Part shown: positions 20,671-30,259 of the stretch, piece by piece
Layout: each line of letters starts with the position of its first letter
How positions within the stretch are numbered: the first letter of the stretch is position 1
Assembly (NCBI GenBank): GCA_030265585.1
Contig: JAJDGJ010000002.1
Location: 1 to 64,000 of the forward strand
Reading direction: 5' to 3'
Length of the DNA: 64,000 nucleotides
DNA from: Erysipelotrichaceae bacterium OttesenSCG-928-M19
Lineage (GTDB): Bacteria; Bacillota_I; Bacilli_A; JAJDGJ01
Program-made: the position numbers and the translations under genes
The notes under the pieces: model-generated
What the model was told of the DNA's origin: nothing
What the model saw: only the letters and a program-made list of their open reading frames with translations
Database searches by the model: none

Positions 20671-20854
20671 AATTTTCCTATACTTCCATTTTTAGTACAT
20701 AAAATTCATATAAAATACACTTATTCACCTTAATTATATAATTAAAAGAGCCGAAAAGCAACATTTTTATGCGATTATTTAGTCTTTTTTTTCACACAAC
20801 CAATAAAATATTTATCATTAAAAAATAATCAAAAAAGCACAAAAAAAGTGTTGT

Positions 20855-20874
20855 TTATAAACAACACTAACACT
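20855..20874 (-). terminator. terminator of ppdK
   Basis: GTGTTGTTTATAAACAACAC palindrome followed on minus strand by TTTTTTT. Confidence 0.7.
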
Positions 20875-20895
20875 TCTATAATTTGTTAAAGTTTT

Positions 20896-23541
20896 TTAAT
20901 AATTATTGACACTTAATAGTTTGAATGCTGTGGCTTGAGCAATAACTAATTTTGCCAGTGAGATTCGATATGGTGAACAAGAAACATAATCTAAACCATA
21001 TTTGTAACAAAGTAAAACTGAATTAGTTTCACCACCATGCTCACCACAAATACCAATTTTTAAATTAGGTTTTACTGCTCTACCTTGATCAACAGCCATT
21101 TTAATTAGCTTACCAACACCTTGATCATCTAATTGAGCGAATGGATCACATGGCAAGATTTTCTTTGATAAGTATTCATTTGAAAACTTAGAGAAATCAT
21201 CTCTAGAGAAGCCATAAGTCATTTGTGTTAAATCATTTGTTCCAAATGAGAAGAAATCACTATGTTCAGCTAGTTCATCGGCAACTAAACAAGCACGAGG
21301 TGTTTCAACCATAATACCGATATTATAATCTAACTTAGCATTTAAACTTTCTATTTCTTTATCCACTTCAATTACAATCATTTTTCTTAATCTTTCCAAT
21401 TCACTTCCTGTTACAACAAGTGGAATCTTAATTTGTGGAACAATATTAATCCCTAACTCATTATTAACTTCAATTGCTGCACTAACAATCGCACGTGCTT
21501 GCATTTCGTAAATTTCTGGATATGTAATTGCTAGACGACAACCACGGTGTCCTAACATTGGATTAACTTCCTCTAGGCTTTTTGATCTTTCAATAATTGT
21601 TTGTTCTGAAATATTCAATTTAGCAGCTAATTTTTTAACATCCTCAGGTGTGTGTGGTAAAAACTCATGTAGAGGTGGATCAAGTAATCTAATCGTAACT
21701 GGTAATTCTTTCATTACATGATAGATCGCTTTAAAATCTTCTTTTTGATAAGGATATAATTTATCTAAAGCTTTAATTCTTGTTGCTTCATCATCCGCAA
21801 GAATCATTCTTTGCATATCATAAATTCTTTCCTCACCAAAGAACATATGTTCAGTACGACATAAACCAATTCCCATTGCACCAAAGTCTAATGCTTTTTG
21901 AGCATCAACTGCATTATCAACATTGGCTCTAACTTCCATCAAAGCGTATTCATCAGCCCATGTCATTAACGTTTTAAACTGGTCAGGAACCACATTTGTT
22001 TCTGTTTCAATTTTTCCATCATAAACATTACCAGTTGAACCATCAACTGAAATCCAATCACCTTCATTATAGATACGATCACCAATTTTAACTTGACGCT
22101 TTTTATAATCAAGTTCAATATTTTGACAACCAACAATACAGATACGTCCCATACCACGTGCCACAACTGCGGCATGAGATGTCATACCACCTGTTGAAGT
22201 TAAAACAGCTTTACAGTGAATCATTCCTTCGATATCCTCAGGCGTTGTCTCATGTCTTACTAAAATTGTTTCTTCACCTTCACCAGCTTTTTCTGCAACT
22301 GTTTGGGCATCTAAATAAATACGTCCATTTGCCGCTCCTGGCGAAGCTGGCAATCCTTTTGAAATAGGTTGTAAATCTTTAATAACATTATTATCAAATG
22401 ATGGATGTAATAATTGTTCTACCTGTTCAGGTTGTACACGAGTAAGAGCTGTAATTTTATCAATTGTTCCTTCATTAAACATATCAATTGCAATCTTTAA
22501 TGCAGCCATAGCTGTTCTTTTTGCTGAACGTGTTTGTAGAAAATATAATTTACCATTTTCAATTGTAAACTCAACATCTTGAACATCTTTATAACTAATT
22601 TCCATCTTTTTAACAATTTCAAATAACTCTTGATAAACTTCTGGCATTTCCTCACTTAATTTATTTAATGGCATTGGTGTTCTAATTCCCGCTACAACAT
22701 CTTCACCTTGAGCATTGATTAAATACTCACCAAATAATTCGTTATCTCCAGTTACTGGATTACGCGTAAATAAAACTCCTGTTCCTGAAGTATCTGAGAA
22801 ATTCCCAAAAACCATTGACTGGATATTAACTGCCGTTCCAATGCTATGAGAAATATTATGCAAATCACGATAGATAATGGCACGTTTATTTTGCCATGAT
22901 TTGAAAACAGCCTCAATAGCCATTTTTAATTGAACTCTAACATCTTGGTAGAAATCTTCATGAATAACATCTTTAACAATTTCTTTGTAACCCGCAATAA
23001 TTTCTTTAAGCGATTCAACATTTAATTCATTGTCTTGAACAAAACCATAATTTGCTTTAATCTCATCCAATTTATCTTCAAAAATATCTCGAGGAATTTC
23101 TAAGACAACATCCGAGAAAATTTGAATAAAACGACGATAACTATCTAAAGCGAAACGTTCATTATTAGTTTTTTGTGCTAATACTTTTACTGTTTCATCA
23201 TTTAAACCTAAATTTAAAACTGTATCCATCATTCCAGGCATACTAACTGGCGCTCCACTACGAACTGAAACTAATAATGGATTTTCTAAACCACCAAATG
23301 TTTTTTGCGTTAACTCTTCAATAGTTTCTAAACTTTCATCAATTTGTCTTTGTAATTCTTCTGATATTTTACAATCATTTTCATAATACTCATTACATGC
23401 TTGTGTCGTAATCGTAAAACCTTCTGGAACAGGTAACCCTTTATTAGCCATATAAGCTAAATTAGCTCCTTTTCCACCTAAAAGATTGACCATACTACGA
23501 TTCCCTTGATTAAATAAATATGTGTACTTGATACTTGCCAT
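20896..23541 (-). CDS. ppdK: pyruvate, phosphate dikinase
   Basis: GGKGANLAYMANKGLPVPEGF, LTSTGGMTSHAAVVARGMGRICIVGC, EHMFF...; full length 881 aa. Confidence 0.96.
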   Translation of the reverse strand: MASIKYTYLFNQGNRSMVNLLGGKGANLAYMANKGLPVPEGFTITTQACNEYYENDCKISEELQRQIDESLETIEELTQKTFGGLENPLLVSVRSGAPVSMPGMMDTVLNLGLNDETVKVLAQKTNNERFALDSYRRFIQIFSDVVLEIPRDIFEDKLDEIKANYGFVQDNELNVESLKEIIAGYKEIVKDVIHEDFYQDVRVQLKMAIEAVFKSWQNKRAIIYRDLHNISHSIGTAVNIQSMVFGNFSDTSGTGVLFTRNPVTGDNELFGEYLINAQGEDVVAGIRTPMPLNKLSEEMPEVYQELFEIVKKMEISYKDVQDVEFTIENGKLYFLQTRSAKRTAMAALKIAIDMFNEGTIDKITALTRVQPEQVEQLLHPSFDNNVIKDLQPISKGLPASPGAANGRIYLDAQTVAEKAGEGEETILVRHETTPEDIEGMIHCKAVLTSTGGMTSHAAVVARGMGRICIVGCQNIELDYKKRQVKIGDRIYNEGDWISVDGSTGNVYDGKIETETNVVPDQFKTLMTWADEYALMEVRANVDNAVDAQKALDFGAMGIGLCRTEHMFFGEERIYDMQRMILADDEATRIKALDKLYPYQKEDFKAIYHVMKELPVTIRLLDPPLHEFLPHTPEDVKKLAAKLNISEQTIIERSKSLEEVNPMLGHRGCRLAITYPEIYEMQARAIVSAAIEVNNELGINIVPQIKIPLVVTGSELERLRKMIVIEVDKEIESLNAKLDYNIGIMVETPRACLVADELAEHSDFFSFGTNDLTQMTYGFSRDDFSKFSNEYLSKKILPCDPFAQLDDQGVGKLIKMAVDQGRAVKPNLKIGICGEHGGETNSVLLCYKYGLDYVSCSPYRISLAKLVIAQATAFKLLSVNNY

Positions 23542-23714
23542 TCTCTCACCTCATTTTAAATTTTACAAGTCTAATATAACACACTTTGAAAACGCTTACA
23601 AGTGCAAACAAAAATTTTACTTATTTTGTTTATAGATATCAAAAAAAAGAAAGTGCGTATAGAAAATAATTTGTATACGCTCTTTTACTCATTATAAATT
23701 TTGATATCCTAAAG

Positions 23715-23752
23715 ACACTAAATATAATTATAAACACTAAATATAATTATAA
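23715..23752. repeat. perfect tandem duplication of a 19-bp unit
   Basis: acactaaatataattataa x2, intergenic. Confidence 0.9.
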
Positions 23753-23835
23753 AATAAGTGATCTAAATTTCATTATTATAATAATATTAAGTTTCTGTCT
23801 TATTTTCACAAGAAATTGGTTGTTATTAGAAAGTA

Positions 23836-24642
23836 TTAATTCCCTTGTTCTACAATATAATTAAACTCAATCGTTTCTGGACATTGTAAAGATTCATCTT
23901 TTTTAGGTTCTAGTATTACACTCAAAGAAATTAACCCGTCTTTATCATTTTGTCTTACTTCCAAATTATATTCAATTTCCTCATCAATAACACAAGATAT
24001 TGATTTTCTCATTATGCTAGCACTAAAACTACCATTTAAAGTAAACTTATCACTTTTATCATCATTTACTACTAAATTTTTTAAATCATCTTTAGTGAGT
24101 TTATTGGAAAATATTTTTAAACGATTTATATCTTCAACTGGTTTGTTATAATAGTCCATAAACATTCCTAAATTAAATTTATATGTAGTTGTTGAATAAG
24201 TTGAATTATTATTCACTCCTTGTATAACAATGCAATTAGCATAGTCTTGATTTTTAGTATCTAACTCTTTGCTATTAGCCAAGTCATAATTACTATCATT
24301 TACTTTAAACGCAATTAAAAAATCCATATGTGAGTTATCAAATATACTTTCATAATCTTTTTTGAAAAATGAAGTCCCATATATTTTTAAGTAAAGATTT
24401 TCTTTTACTTTCAAATCTTTTTCGGTTAGTTGATTAGCTTTTTCTAATTCTTGATAACGATATTTATTAATATCATAAAGTGCCTTTTCAACCTCATACG
24501 GTGATTTAGCATTGTAAATATTTAAAAAATTATCTACAATATCTTTTTTGTCCAATTCTTTTGTTGTCTCTGTTTGAGAACTACAAGCAATATTTACCAT
24601 AACCATTAATAAAATCAACACAACTCTTCTTAGTATTCTCAT
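23836..24642 (-). CDS. hypothetical lipoprotein
   Basis: MRILRRVVLILLMVMVNIACSSQTE signal + lipobox; start at internal ATG with AAAGGGAG upstream. Confidence 0.8.
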   Translation of the reverse strand: MRILRRVVLILLMVMVNIACSSQTETTKELDKKDIVDNFLNIYNAKSPYEVEKALYDINKYRYQELEKANQLTEKDLKVKENLYLKIYGTSFFKKDYESIFDNSHMDFLIAFKVNDSNYDLANSKELDTKNQDYANCIVIQGVNNNSTYSTTTYKFNLGMFMDYYNKPVEDINRLKIFSNKLTKDDLKNLVVNDDKSDKFTLNGSFSASIMRKSISCVIDEEIEYNLEVRQNDKDGLISLSVILEPKKDESLQCPETIEFNYIVEQGN

Positions 24643-24741
24643 TACTATCTCCCTTTTCTTTTCATCTACTAAATCTATTCTAGCATAAGTAATATTTATT
24701 AACAATTAACACAAGCTAATAGTAAAACAAATGTATTTTAA

Positions 24742-24770
24742 TTGTGAAAAAAAGTCTGTTGTGGTAGAAT
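24742..24770 (+). promoter_or_regulatory. promoter of cobalamin riboswitch transcript
   Basis: TTGTGA (24742-24747), 17 nt, TAGAAT (24765-24770). Confidence 0.6.
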
Positions 24771-24775
24771 TAAGA

Positions 24776-24940
24776 GGTAATAACAAATAAGGTGTATTTC
24801 ACTTAATAGGGAATCTTGTTAAGCAAGAGCTGTCCCAGCAACTGTAAAGCTGATTAACTAATATTAAGCCACTGAATAATTATATTTGGGAAGGCATTAG
24901 TTGAAATGAAGCTAAGCCAGTAGACCTGCCTTATGATAAA
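24776..24940 (+). ncRNA. cobalamin (AdoCbl-class) riboswitch aptamer
   Basis: AATAGGGAATC, GAGCTGTCCCAGCAACTGTAA, GCCACTG...GGGAAGGC, AAGCTAAGCCAGTAGACCTGCC: all conserved B12-box blocks in order on the plus strand. Confidence 0.95.
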
Positions 24941-24972
24941 GTCCTGGGTATGACATACTATTATGTCTTTTT

Positions 24973-24996
24973 AATACCTAGTAATAGGTATTTTTT
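24973..24996 (+). terminator. riboswitch-associated intrinsic terminator
   Basis: AATACCTA GTAA TAGGTATT followed by TTTT; a second 6-bp hairpin GACATA/TATGTC + T5 lies at 24952-24971. Confidence 0.75.
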
Positions 24997-25061
24997 ATAA
25001 AAAACTCCAAAGAAAATGCTCTCTATTTTAAACTATTTAACTTAGGATGTTATTACAAAGA

Positions 25062-25088
25062 AAGAACCTTTGCTCAGGGTTCTTTTTT
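25062..25088. terminator. bidirectional terminator between riboswitch transcript and citXG
   Basis: AAGAACC tttgctcag GGTTCTT TTTT; minus-strand arm followed by TTCTTTG. Confidence 0.7.
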
Positions 25089-25092
25089 AATA

Positions 25093-26325
25093 TTATTCTT
25101 TTAAACTAATTAAATAACATACGTAAACACAGGCCAAAAGATCAGCACTACCACCACAACTAATTCCATTATTGAGACAATACTTATCAAATTCAAGATA
25201 CCTCGTTTCATCTTCAATAATATTAGTAGCATATTCTTTAATTTCAAGTAGTTTATTATAGCCTGCTCTTTTAACAATGGTTGTATCATCAAGACTACTA
25301 ATAATTAATAAAAAGGTTTGATTATTATCTAAGGTTCTTTGATAGAAAGGTAAGTACTCATTAAATAGTAAGGGGTAACCATCAAAAGCAACTTTTCTAA
25401 TACCTGCAATCTGATAATGATGGTAAATCTTAACACCATAATTATTTTGATAAGCTGATTCTTTAAAGTCATTATAGATATTCTTTGTTAGTCTTTGAAT
25501 TTCTGATGACATTTTATTTAAAGTCTTTACATTTTTATAGGCTGCTAAAAATAATAATAAACTAAAAATAGCTCCTTTATAAGTATTAATATTATTTGTT
25601 CTTTTAAACATTGCTTTTTCAATATTATAACCTAGCGTACGCAATTGTTTAAAATCAGTAGTATCAATTTTTTCTAAATCATTAAACATCTCATAGATCG
25701 CTTCAATACTATTAATAAAGGTAAATTTATCCATATCCTTATGTGCTCCATTACTATTAATAGTTACCGTTCCAAAACTATATTCTTTACATAATTCATT
25801 AATTAAACCAAAAAGAACTAAATTACTAAAGACACTATTACTAAAGACATCATCAATGACTATTTTCTTAAAATATTCTTTAATTTCAGAAATAGAATGT
25901 CTTTGTAGACGAGCACAAACCTTAGCATCGGCAGCACATAAATAGCATTTTCGTGCTGAATAATTTAAATCCACCCTTGATATTTGTTGTTGACCAGTAA
26001 AAACATCAAGATCAACTAAACGACCTATAAAACTATTCTCTAAGACAATTGTCTCTTTCTTTATTATTAGAGCATCATCATCAATGAGACAATAGAAAAT
26101 AAGACCTTCTAAAGTTAAAGAAACTTCATAGTCAACTAATTCAAAACGCTTCTTTAAAAGAAAAAAGAATTTAAGACAAAGATAATTTGTATAAAGATTT
26201 CTTTTATCACTAGAAGGATAATTAGCCTTAATAACAACTAAAGTATAATCATTATCCTTAAGCAAATTCTTTTGATACCATGCTCTTTGTTCTCGTTGCT
26301 GTAATAATAAATCGGCTTGCTTCAA
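25093..26325 (-). CDS. CitX-CitG fusion: holo-ACP synthase / triphosphoribosyl-dephospho-CoA synthase
   Basis: CitX: GRLVDLDVFTGQQQISRVDLNYSARKCYLCAADAKVCARLQRHS. CitG: NGAHKDMDKFTFINS...YNIEKAMFKRTNNINTYKGAIFSLLL...NGISCGGSADLLA. Confidence 0.88.
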   Translation of the reverse strand: MKQADLLLQQREQRAWYQKNLLKDNDYTLVVIKANYPSSDKRNLYTNYLCLKFFFLLKKRFELVDYEVSLTLEGLIFYCLIDDDALIIKKETIVLENSFIGRLVDLDVFTGQQQISRVDLNYSARKCYLCAADAKVCARLQRHSISEIKEYFKKIVIDDVFSNSVFSNLVLFGLINELCKEYSFGTVTINSNGAHKDMDKFTFINSIEAIYEMFNDLEKIDTTDFKQLRTLGYNIEKAMFKRTNNINTYKGAIFSLLLFLAAYKNVKTLNKMSSEIQRLTKNIYNDFKESAYQNNYGVKIYHHYQIAGIRKVAFDGYPLLFNEYLPFYQRTLDNNQTFLLIISSLDDTTIVKRAGYNKLLEIKEYATNIIEDETRYLEFDKYCLNNGISCGGSADLLACVYVCYLISLKE

Positions 26326-26359
26326 AATAGACCTCCATTAAAAATAGTGCACAGTGGCA

Positions 26360-27706
26360 CTATTTCTCTTCCTCTTTAGATTCTTCCTCTTTCTTATCAT
26401 CTTTCTTAAAGATTAATTTTACCAATTCAATCTTATTATCTACAATCTCAACAGGCTTGAAAACTAAATCATCAATAACAACAGTACTATTTTCAACATT
26501 ATCAGGCAAATCACCTAAACTATCAATAAGTAAACCTGCAATCGTATCGTAGTCCTCATTAGTGTCATCTAATTCTAAATCTAATTCATCATTTAAATCT
26601 GAAATTGTTACATAACCTTTAATCAAATAAGTATATTCATTTTCCTTAACTATTTCATCATATTCATCAAATTCATCTTCAATTTCGCCAACGATTTCCT
26701 CAACTAAATCCTCCATAGTTACAATTCCTGAAACACCACCATATTCATCAATTAAGATAGCAATATGTTTTTTGTTATTTTGAAGTTCTGTAAATAAAAC
26801 ATCAATATTTTTCCTTTCAGAAGTAAAATATGGTTCTTGAATAATCTCAGTTAAATCAATATTATCAAAGCCTACTTCATAAGCCTTAACTAATAAATCC
26901 TTCATATATAAAATACCAATTACATTGTCTGCATCATCTTTGTAGACAGGAACTCTTGAAAACATCGCATCGAAATATTCATCATAATATTCAGTAAAAG
27001 GTTTATCAATATCAATAAATAACACATTCTTACGTGATGTCATAACATCTTTAGCGAGTTTATCATCGAATAGAAAAACACTTTCAATCATTTCTTTACC
27101 TGTTTCATTAAGTAAGCCATGTTTTGTCCCTATTTCCAATAACTGATTAATTTCTTCCTCAGTTACTTGTTCCTCAACCTTGTTTGTATCAATCTTAAGT
27201 AATCTCATAAAAAAGTTAGTTGACATTGATAAAATCTTAACAAAGAATGCTGAGATTTTTGAGACAAAAGTAATTATATAAATTGAATTTAAGGCAATCG
27301 TTTCTGGTTTTTGTAAAGCGATTCGTTTTGGAACCAATTCACCAAAAACTAAAGTAAAGTAAGATAAAATTAAAGTAATGATTATAATTGCAATTGTTTG
27401 ACCACTAGGAATACCTAGATTAGTAAATATTTTTTCTAGTGGTGCGGATAAGCTTGAAGCGGCAAAAGCTGAAGATAAAAATCCAGCTAAAGTAATTCCA
27501 ACTTGAATTGTCGATAAGAACTTATTTGGATCTTCTAAAATTTTGTTCAAGGCAATTGCTTGCTTATTTCCTTTCTCTGCTAAAGTATTAATTCTATTTT
27601 TGTTTACGGATACTATGGCCATTTCAGACATTGCAAAAAACGCATTAACAAAAATTAGTATTATAATTACTATTAGCTGCTGAATGGACCCCGGCTCGAA
27701 TTCCAT
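26360..27706 (-). CDS. hemolysin C/CorC family (CNNM + CBS + transporter-associated domain) protein
   Basis: NAFFAMSEMAIVSVNKNRI, DEYGGVSGIVTMEDLVEEIVGEIEDEFDE. Confidence 0.93.
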   Translation of the reverse strand: MEFEPGSIQQLIVIIILIFVNAFFAMSEMAIVSVNKNRINTLAEKGNKQAIALNKILEDPNKFLSTIQVGITLAGFLSSAFAASSLSAPLEKIFTNLGIPSGQTIAIIIITLILSYFTLVFGELVPKRIALQKPETIALNSIYIITFVSKISAFFVKILSMSTNFFMRLLKIDTNKVEEQVTEEEINQLLEIGTKHGLLNETGKEMIESVFLFDDKLAKDVMTSRKNVLFIDIDKPFTEYYDEYFDAMFSRVPVYKDDADNVIGILYMKDLLVKAYEVGFDNIDLTEIIQEPYFTSERKNIDVLFTELQNNKKHIAILIDEYGGVSGIVTMEDLVEEIVGEIEDEFDEYDEIVKENEYTYLIKGYVTISDLNDELDLELDDTNEDYDTIAGLLIDSLGDLPDNVENSTVVIDDLVFKPVEIVDNKIELVKLIFKKDDKKEEESKEEEK

Positions 27707-27873
27707 ATATCATTCTCCTTTGTTTCAATGATATTATATTATCATATCGCTATTATTTGTCAACTGATGTTAAAAAAAGAACATATTGAAAATAAATAAT
27801 AAATAAAAAGACATTTTCTAACAATTGACATTATCTTTAAATATCATATAATTTTTAACAAGAGGTGATATTA

Positions 27874-28611
27874 GTGTTTTTTAAGAAAAATAAAATTACT
27901 TTAACAAATGATTGGACAACATATTCAACAACAATTGATGATAATGAAGCAATCATTCATCTTGATTTAGCAGCATATAATGAAGTTAATTTACAGTACA
28001 ATCATACTTATGTAATCATCCTTAAAAATATTACAGCTGAAGATAACTTAGTAAGTAGACTTATTATAGAAATAAATAATAAACTTTTAAAAAGCAAGCT
28101 AGCTATTTATCATATAAGTACCTACTTTATTTCTGCTAATAGAGAGTGTTATTTAGTCTATGTCAGTAATCAAGAAATAGAATTAAACCAATTACTCAAT
28201 AGAATTGCTCCTGAAATTAAAAGTGAAGTTGTCTTTTTAAGAGATGATAACTGGAACTATTACTTTACTATTCTCTATCCTAATCCCTATGAACATAATA
28301 GAATAATAAACAAACAAATTATTGAACAACTCACTGCTCAAAAAGAATCGTTTAAAGAAAGTCGTCCGATTGATTATTATGTTAGCTTTCAAACTGAGGC
28401 AAGTGCTTTAGCTTTCATTAAAGATTTGCCCCAAGAGTTTAGTGTGGATTATGCTAGCTTAAAAAACACAGATAATTTAATTACACTTCATTTCAGTAAT
28501 AGCACTATTCCACAATTAGAAAATATGAATGAAATTACTAGTGAATTAGTTACTTTAGCAATCGTACATGAAGCAAGTTTTGATGGTTGGGGAACTAAAA
28601 TTCATAAATAG
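27874..28611 (+). CDS. DUF695-like + RraB-like domain protein
   Basis: N-terminal ~130 aa DUF695-like; C-terminal YYVSFQTEASALAFIKDL...ASFDGWGTKI resembles RraB. GTG at 27874 with AGAGGTG upstream. Confidence 0.6.
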   Translation: MFFKKNKITLTNDWTTYSTTIDDNEAIIHLDLAAYNEVNLQYNHTYVIILKNITAEDNLVSRLIIEINNKLLKSKLAIYHISTYFISANRECYLVYVSNQEIELNQLLNRIAPEIKSEVVFLRDDNWNYYFTILYPNPYEHNRIINKQIIEQLTAQKESFKESRPIDYYVSFQTEASALAFIKDLPQEFSVDYASLKNTDNLITLHFSNSTIPQLENMNEITSELVTLAIVHEASFDGWGTKIHK

Positions 28612-28613
28612 AA

Positions 28614-28638
28614 AAAAAAGGATGACTTCATCCTTTTC
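28614..28638. terminator. bidirectional terminator
   Basis: AAAAAGGATGA-CT-TCATCCTTTTC. Confidence 0.65.
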
Positions 28639-30255
28639 TTATGCCCCTTCTTGAAAATCACGGTTTTTATACCCATAATAGCCAATTATTATTAATACTA
28701 AACCAAGCAAACTTACTATAATAAAAATCCAACCATTAAATTGTTCAATTGGTAATTGTGGTAACCATTCATTGACTGAAGTATAAGAAAACCAATCTGG
28801 TAGTTTTAAAATGCCACTAAAATAAGATAACATTGCAGAATAGAGTAAGTAAAGATAGACAACTTTACCTAGTCTTGGCATGATGCCAAGTAAGAAAGCA
28901 CTAAATCCTGTAAAAATAATAATTAAAGGTAAATAATTATAACCAATAATAATAAAATCGCCAATTGTCATTGTTGATTTTTGTTCCATAACAGCTAAAG
29001 CACTAAAACCTAAACCGCAAGCACTTAACAGAATTGCTAAAAGCCCAACTACTAGAGCAATAACTATCATAGTCCAATAGATTTGTGCACGACTAACTTT
29101 AGTTGCATAAAGTTGCGAAAAATGTCCTCTTACTTCCTCACTATATAGTTTATTGACAATGACAATTGGTAAAATAGCAACCATACTGATCATCAACATT
29201 GTAATTACTGAAGTGAATGATTCTTCAATTGTATAATCTGCTTGAGTAAACATCTGTTCCATCAAGAGATTACTCTCCAGAAAACTTTGCATATCACCAT
29301 ATATTGAGCCATAAGCAGCACCAATAATTAAAAAACTAATAAGCCAAGCAATAATAACCCCGCGATTAATTCTTAAAAGTAAGCCAGGTATCGACAGTAA
29401 ACTCTTTTTTGCCTGAGCACGACCTGTTCTTTCAGGTAAATAACCAGTTTGCATATCTCTATTACCTTCTAAGATAACTGCTCCTAAAAATAAAAGTATT
29501 GAAAAAAATAAACCAAAAATAACTGGTAACCAATCATTTTCTAAATAAGGATAAGTAAGATAAGTCCACGCTACTGGATTAAATATTGACAAATCTGGAT
29601 TAGAAATATCTGTCGTTGCTCTAATAAAATATAACAAGCCAATAAAAGCAAGTGATAGACCGGTTGCCCCCGCTGAAGTACTCATGATTTGAGCCATCAC
29701 TAATGCAATTAAACCACCCATAATTCCAGCTATTCCAATTGAAGCTCCAAATACTATGGATCCATACAAATCGATTTCCACAACCTGAAAACTACTCATT
29801 AATAATCCGATAAAGATTGTTAAAACAAGATTAATAATAACTATTTCTTTAACAATGGCTAATGAGTTTGCATGTCGTCCTACACGAAAAGAACGGACTA
29901 ACTCACTCAATCCTAAATCCTCTTCTTTTCTTGTATGTGAAATGACATGAAGCGCTGAAATAATCATTGCAAACAAAGCACAGAAAAGTAACATTTCATT
30001 AGTATACATTGCTGCTAAAGTATAACTAGCACTATCAGTAACAGGTGTTGTTCCTACCATAGCAATCATCGCTGGATTTTGCATTGTTTCATACATTCCA
30101 ACTAAACCCTGTCCTTGAGCAATTTCTTCAAAAGCTGGTACAAAACCACCAGAAAATAAACCTAGAGCGATAATCCAAATAATTATTTTTTTTAAGTCTC
30201 TTTTTAGATATTGAAACAAGAGAACATTCCAACAGGCAAATTTTTCAGTTATCAT
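28639..30255 (-). CDS. ABC-2 type exporter permease (two-repeat, tetronasin-type)
   Basis: MITEKFACWNVLLFQYLKRDLKKIIIWIIALGL; ~12 TM; adjacent ATPase. Confidence 0.85.
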   Translation of the reverse strand: MITEKFACWNVLLFQYLKRDLKKIIIWIIALGLFSGGFVPAFEEIAQGQGLVGMYETMQNPAMIAMVGTTPVTDSASYTLAAMYTNEMLLFCALFAMIISALHVISHTRKEEDLGLSELVRSFRVGRHANSLAIVKEIVIINLVLTIFIGLLMSSFQVVEIDLYGSIVFGASIGIAGIMGGLIALVMAQIMSTSAGATGLSLAFIGLLYFIRATTDISNPDLSIFNPVAWTYLTYPYLENDWLPVIFGLFFSILLFLGAVILEGNRDMQTGYLPERTGRAQAKKSLLSIPGLLLRINRGVIIAWLISFLIIGAAYGSIYGDMQSFLESNLLMEQMFTQADYTIEESFTSVITMLMISMVAILPIVIVNKLYSEEVRGHFSQLYATKVSRAQIYWTMIVIALVVGLLAILLSACGLGFSALAVMEQKSTMTIGDFIIIGYNYLPLIIIFTGFSAFLLGIMPRLGKVVYLYLLYSAMLSYFSGILKLPDWFSYTSVNEWLPQLPIEQFNGWIFIIVSLLGLVLIIIGYYGYKNRDFQEGA

Positions 30256-30259
30256 AGTA

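Noticed and set aside
21966-22367. ORFs within ppdK on both strands
   Set aside because: Shadow frames of a strongly conserved enzyme gene.
25016-25045. 9-codon ORF (MLSILNYLT) after the cobalamin riboswitch
   Set aside because: Too short and without a convincing SD; not supported as the regulated gene.
25110-25292. 60-aa minus-strand ORF
   Set aside because: Alternate frame within citXG.
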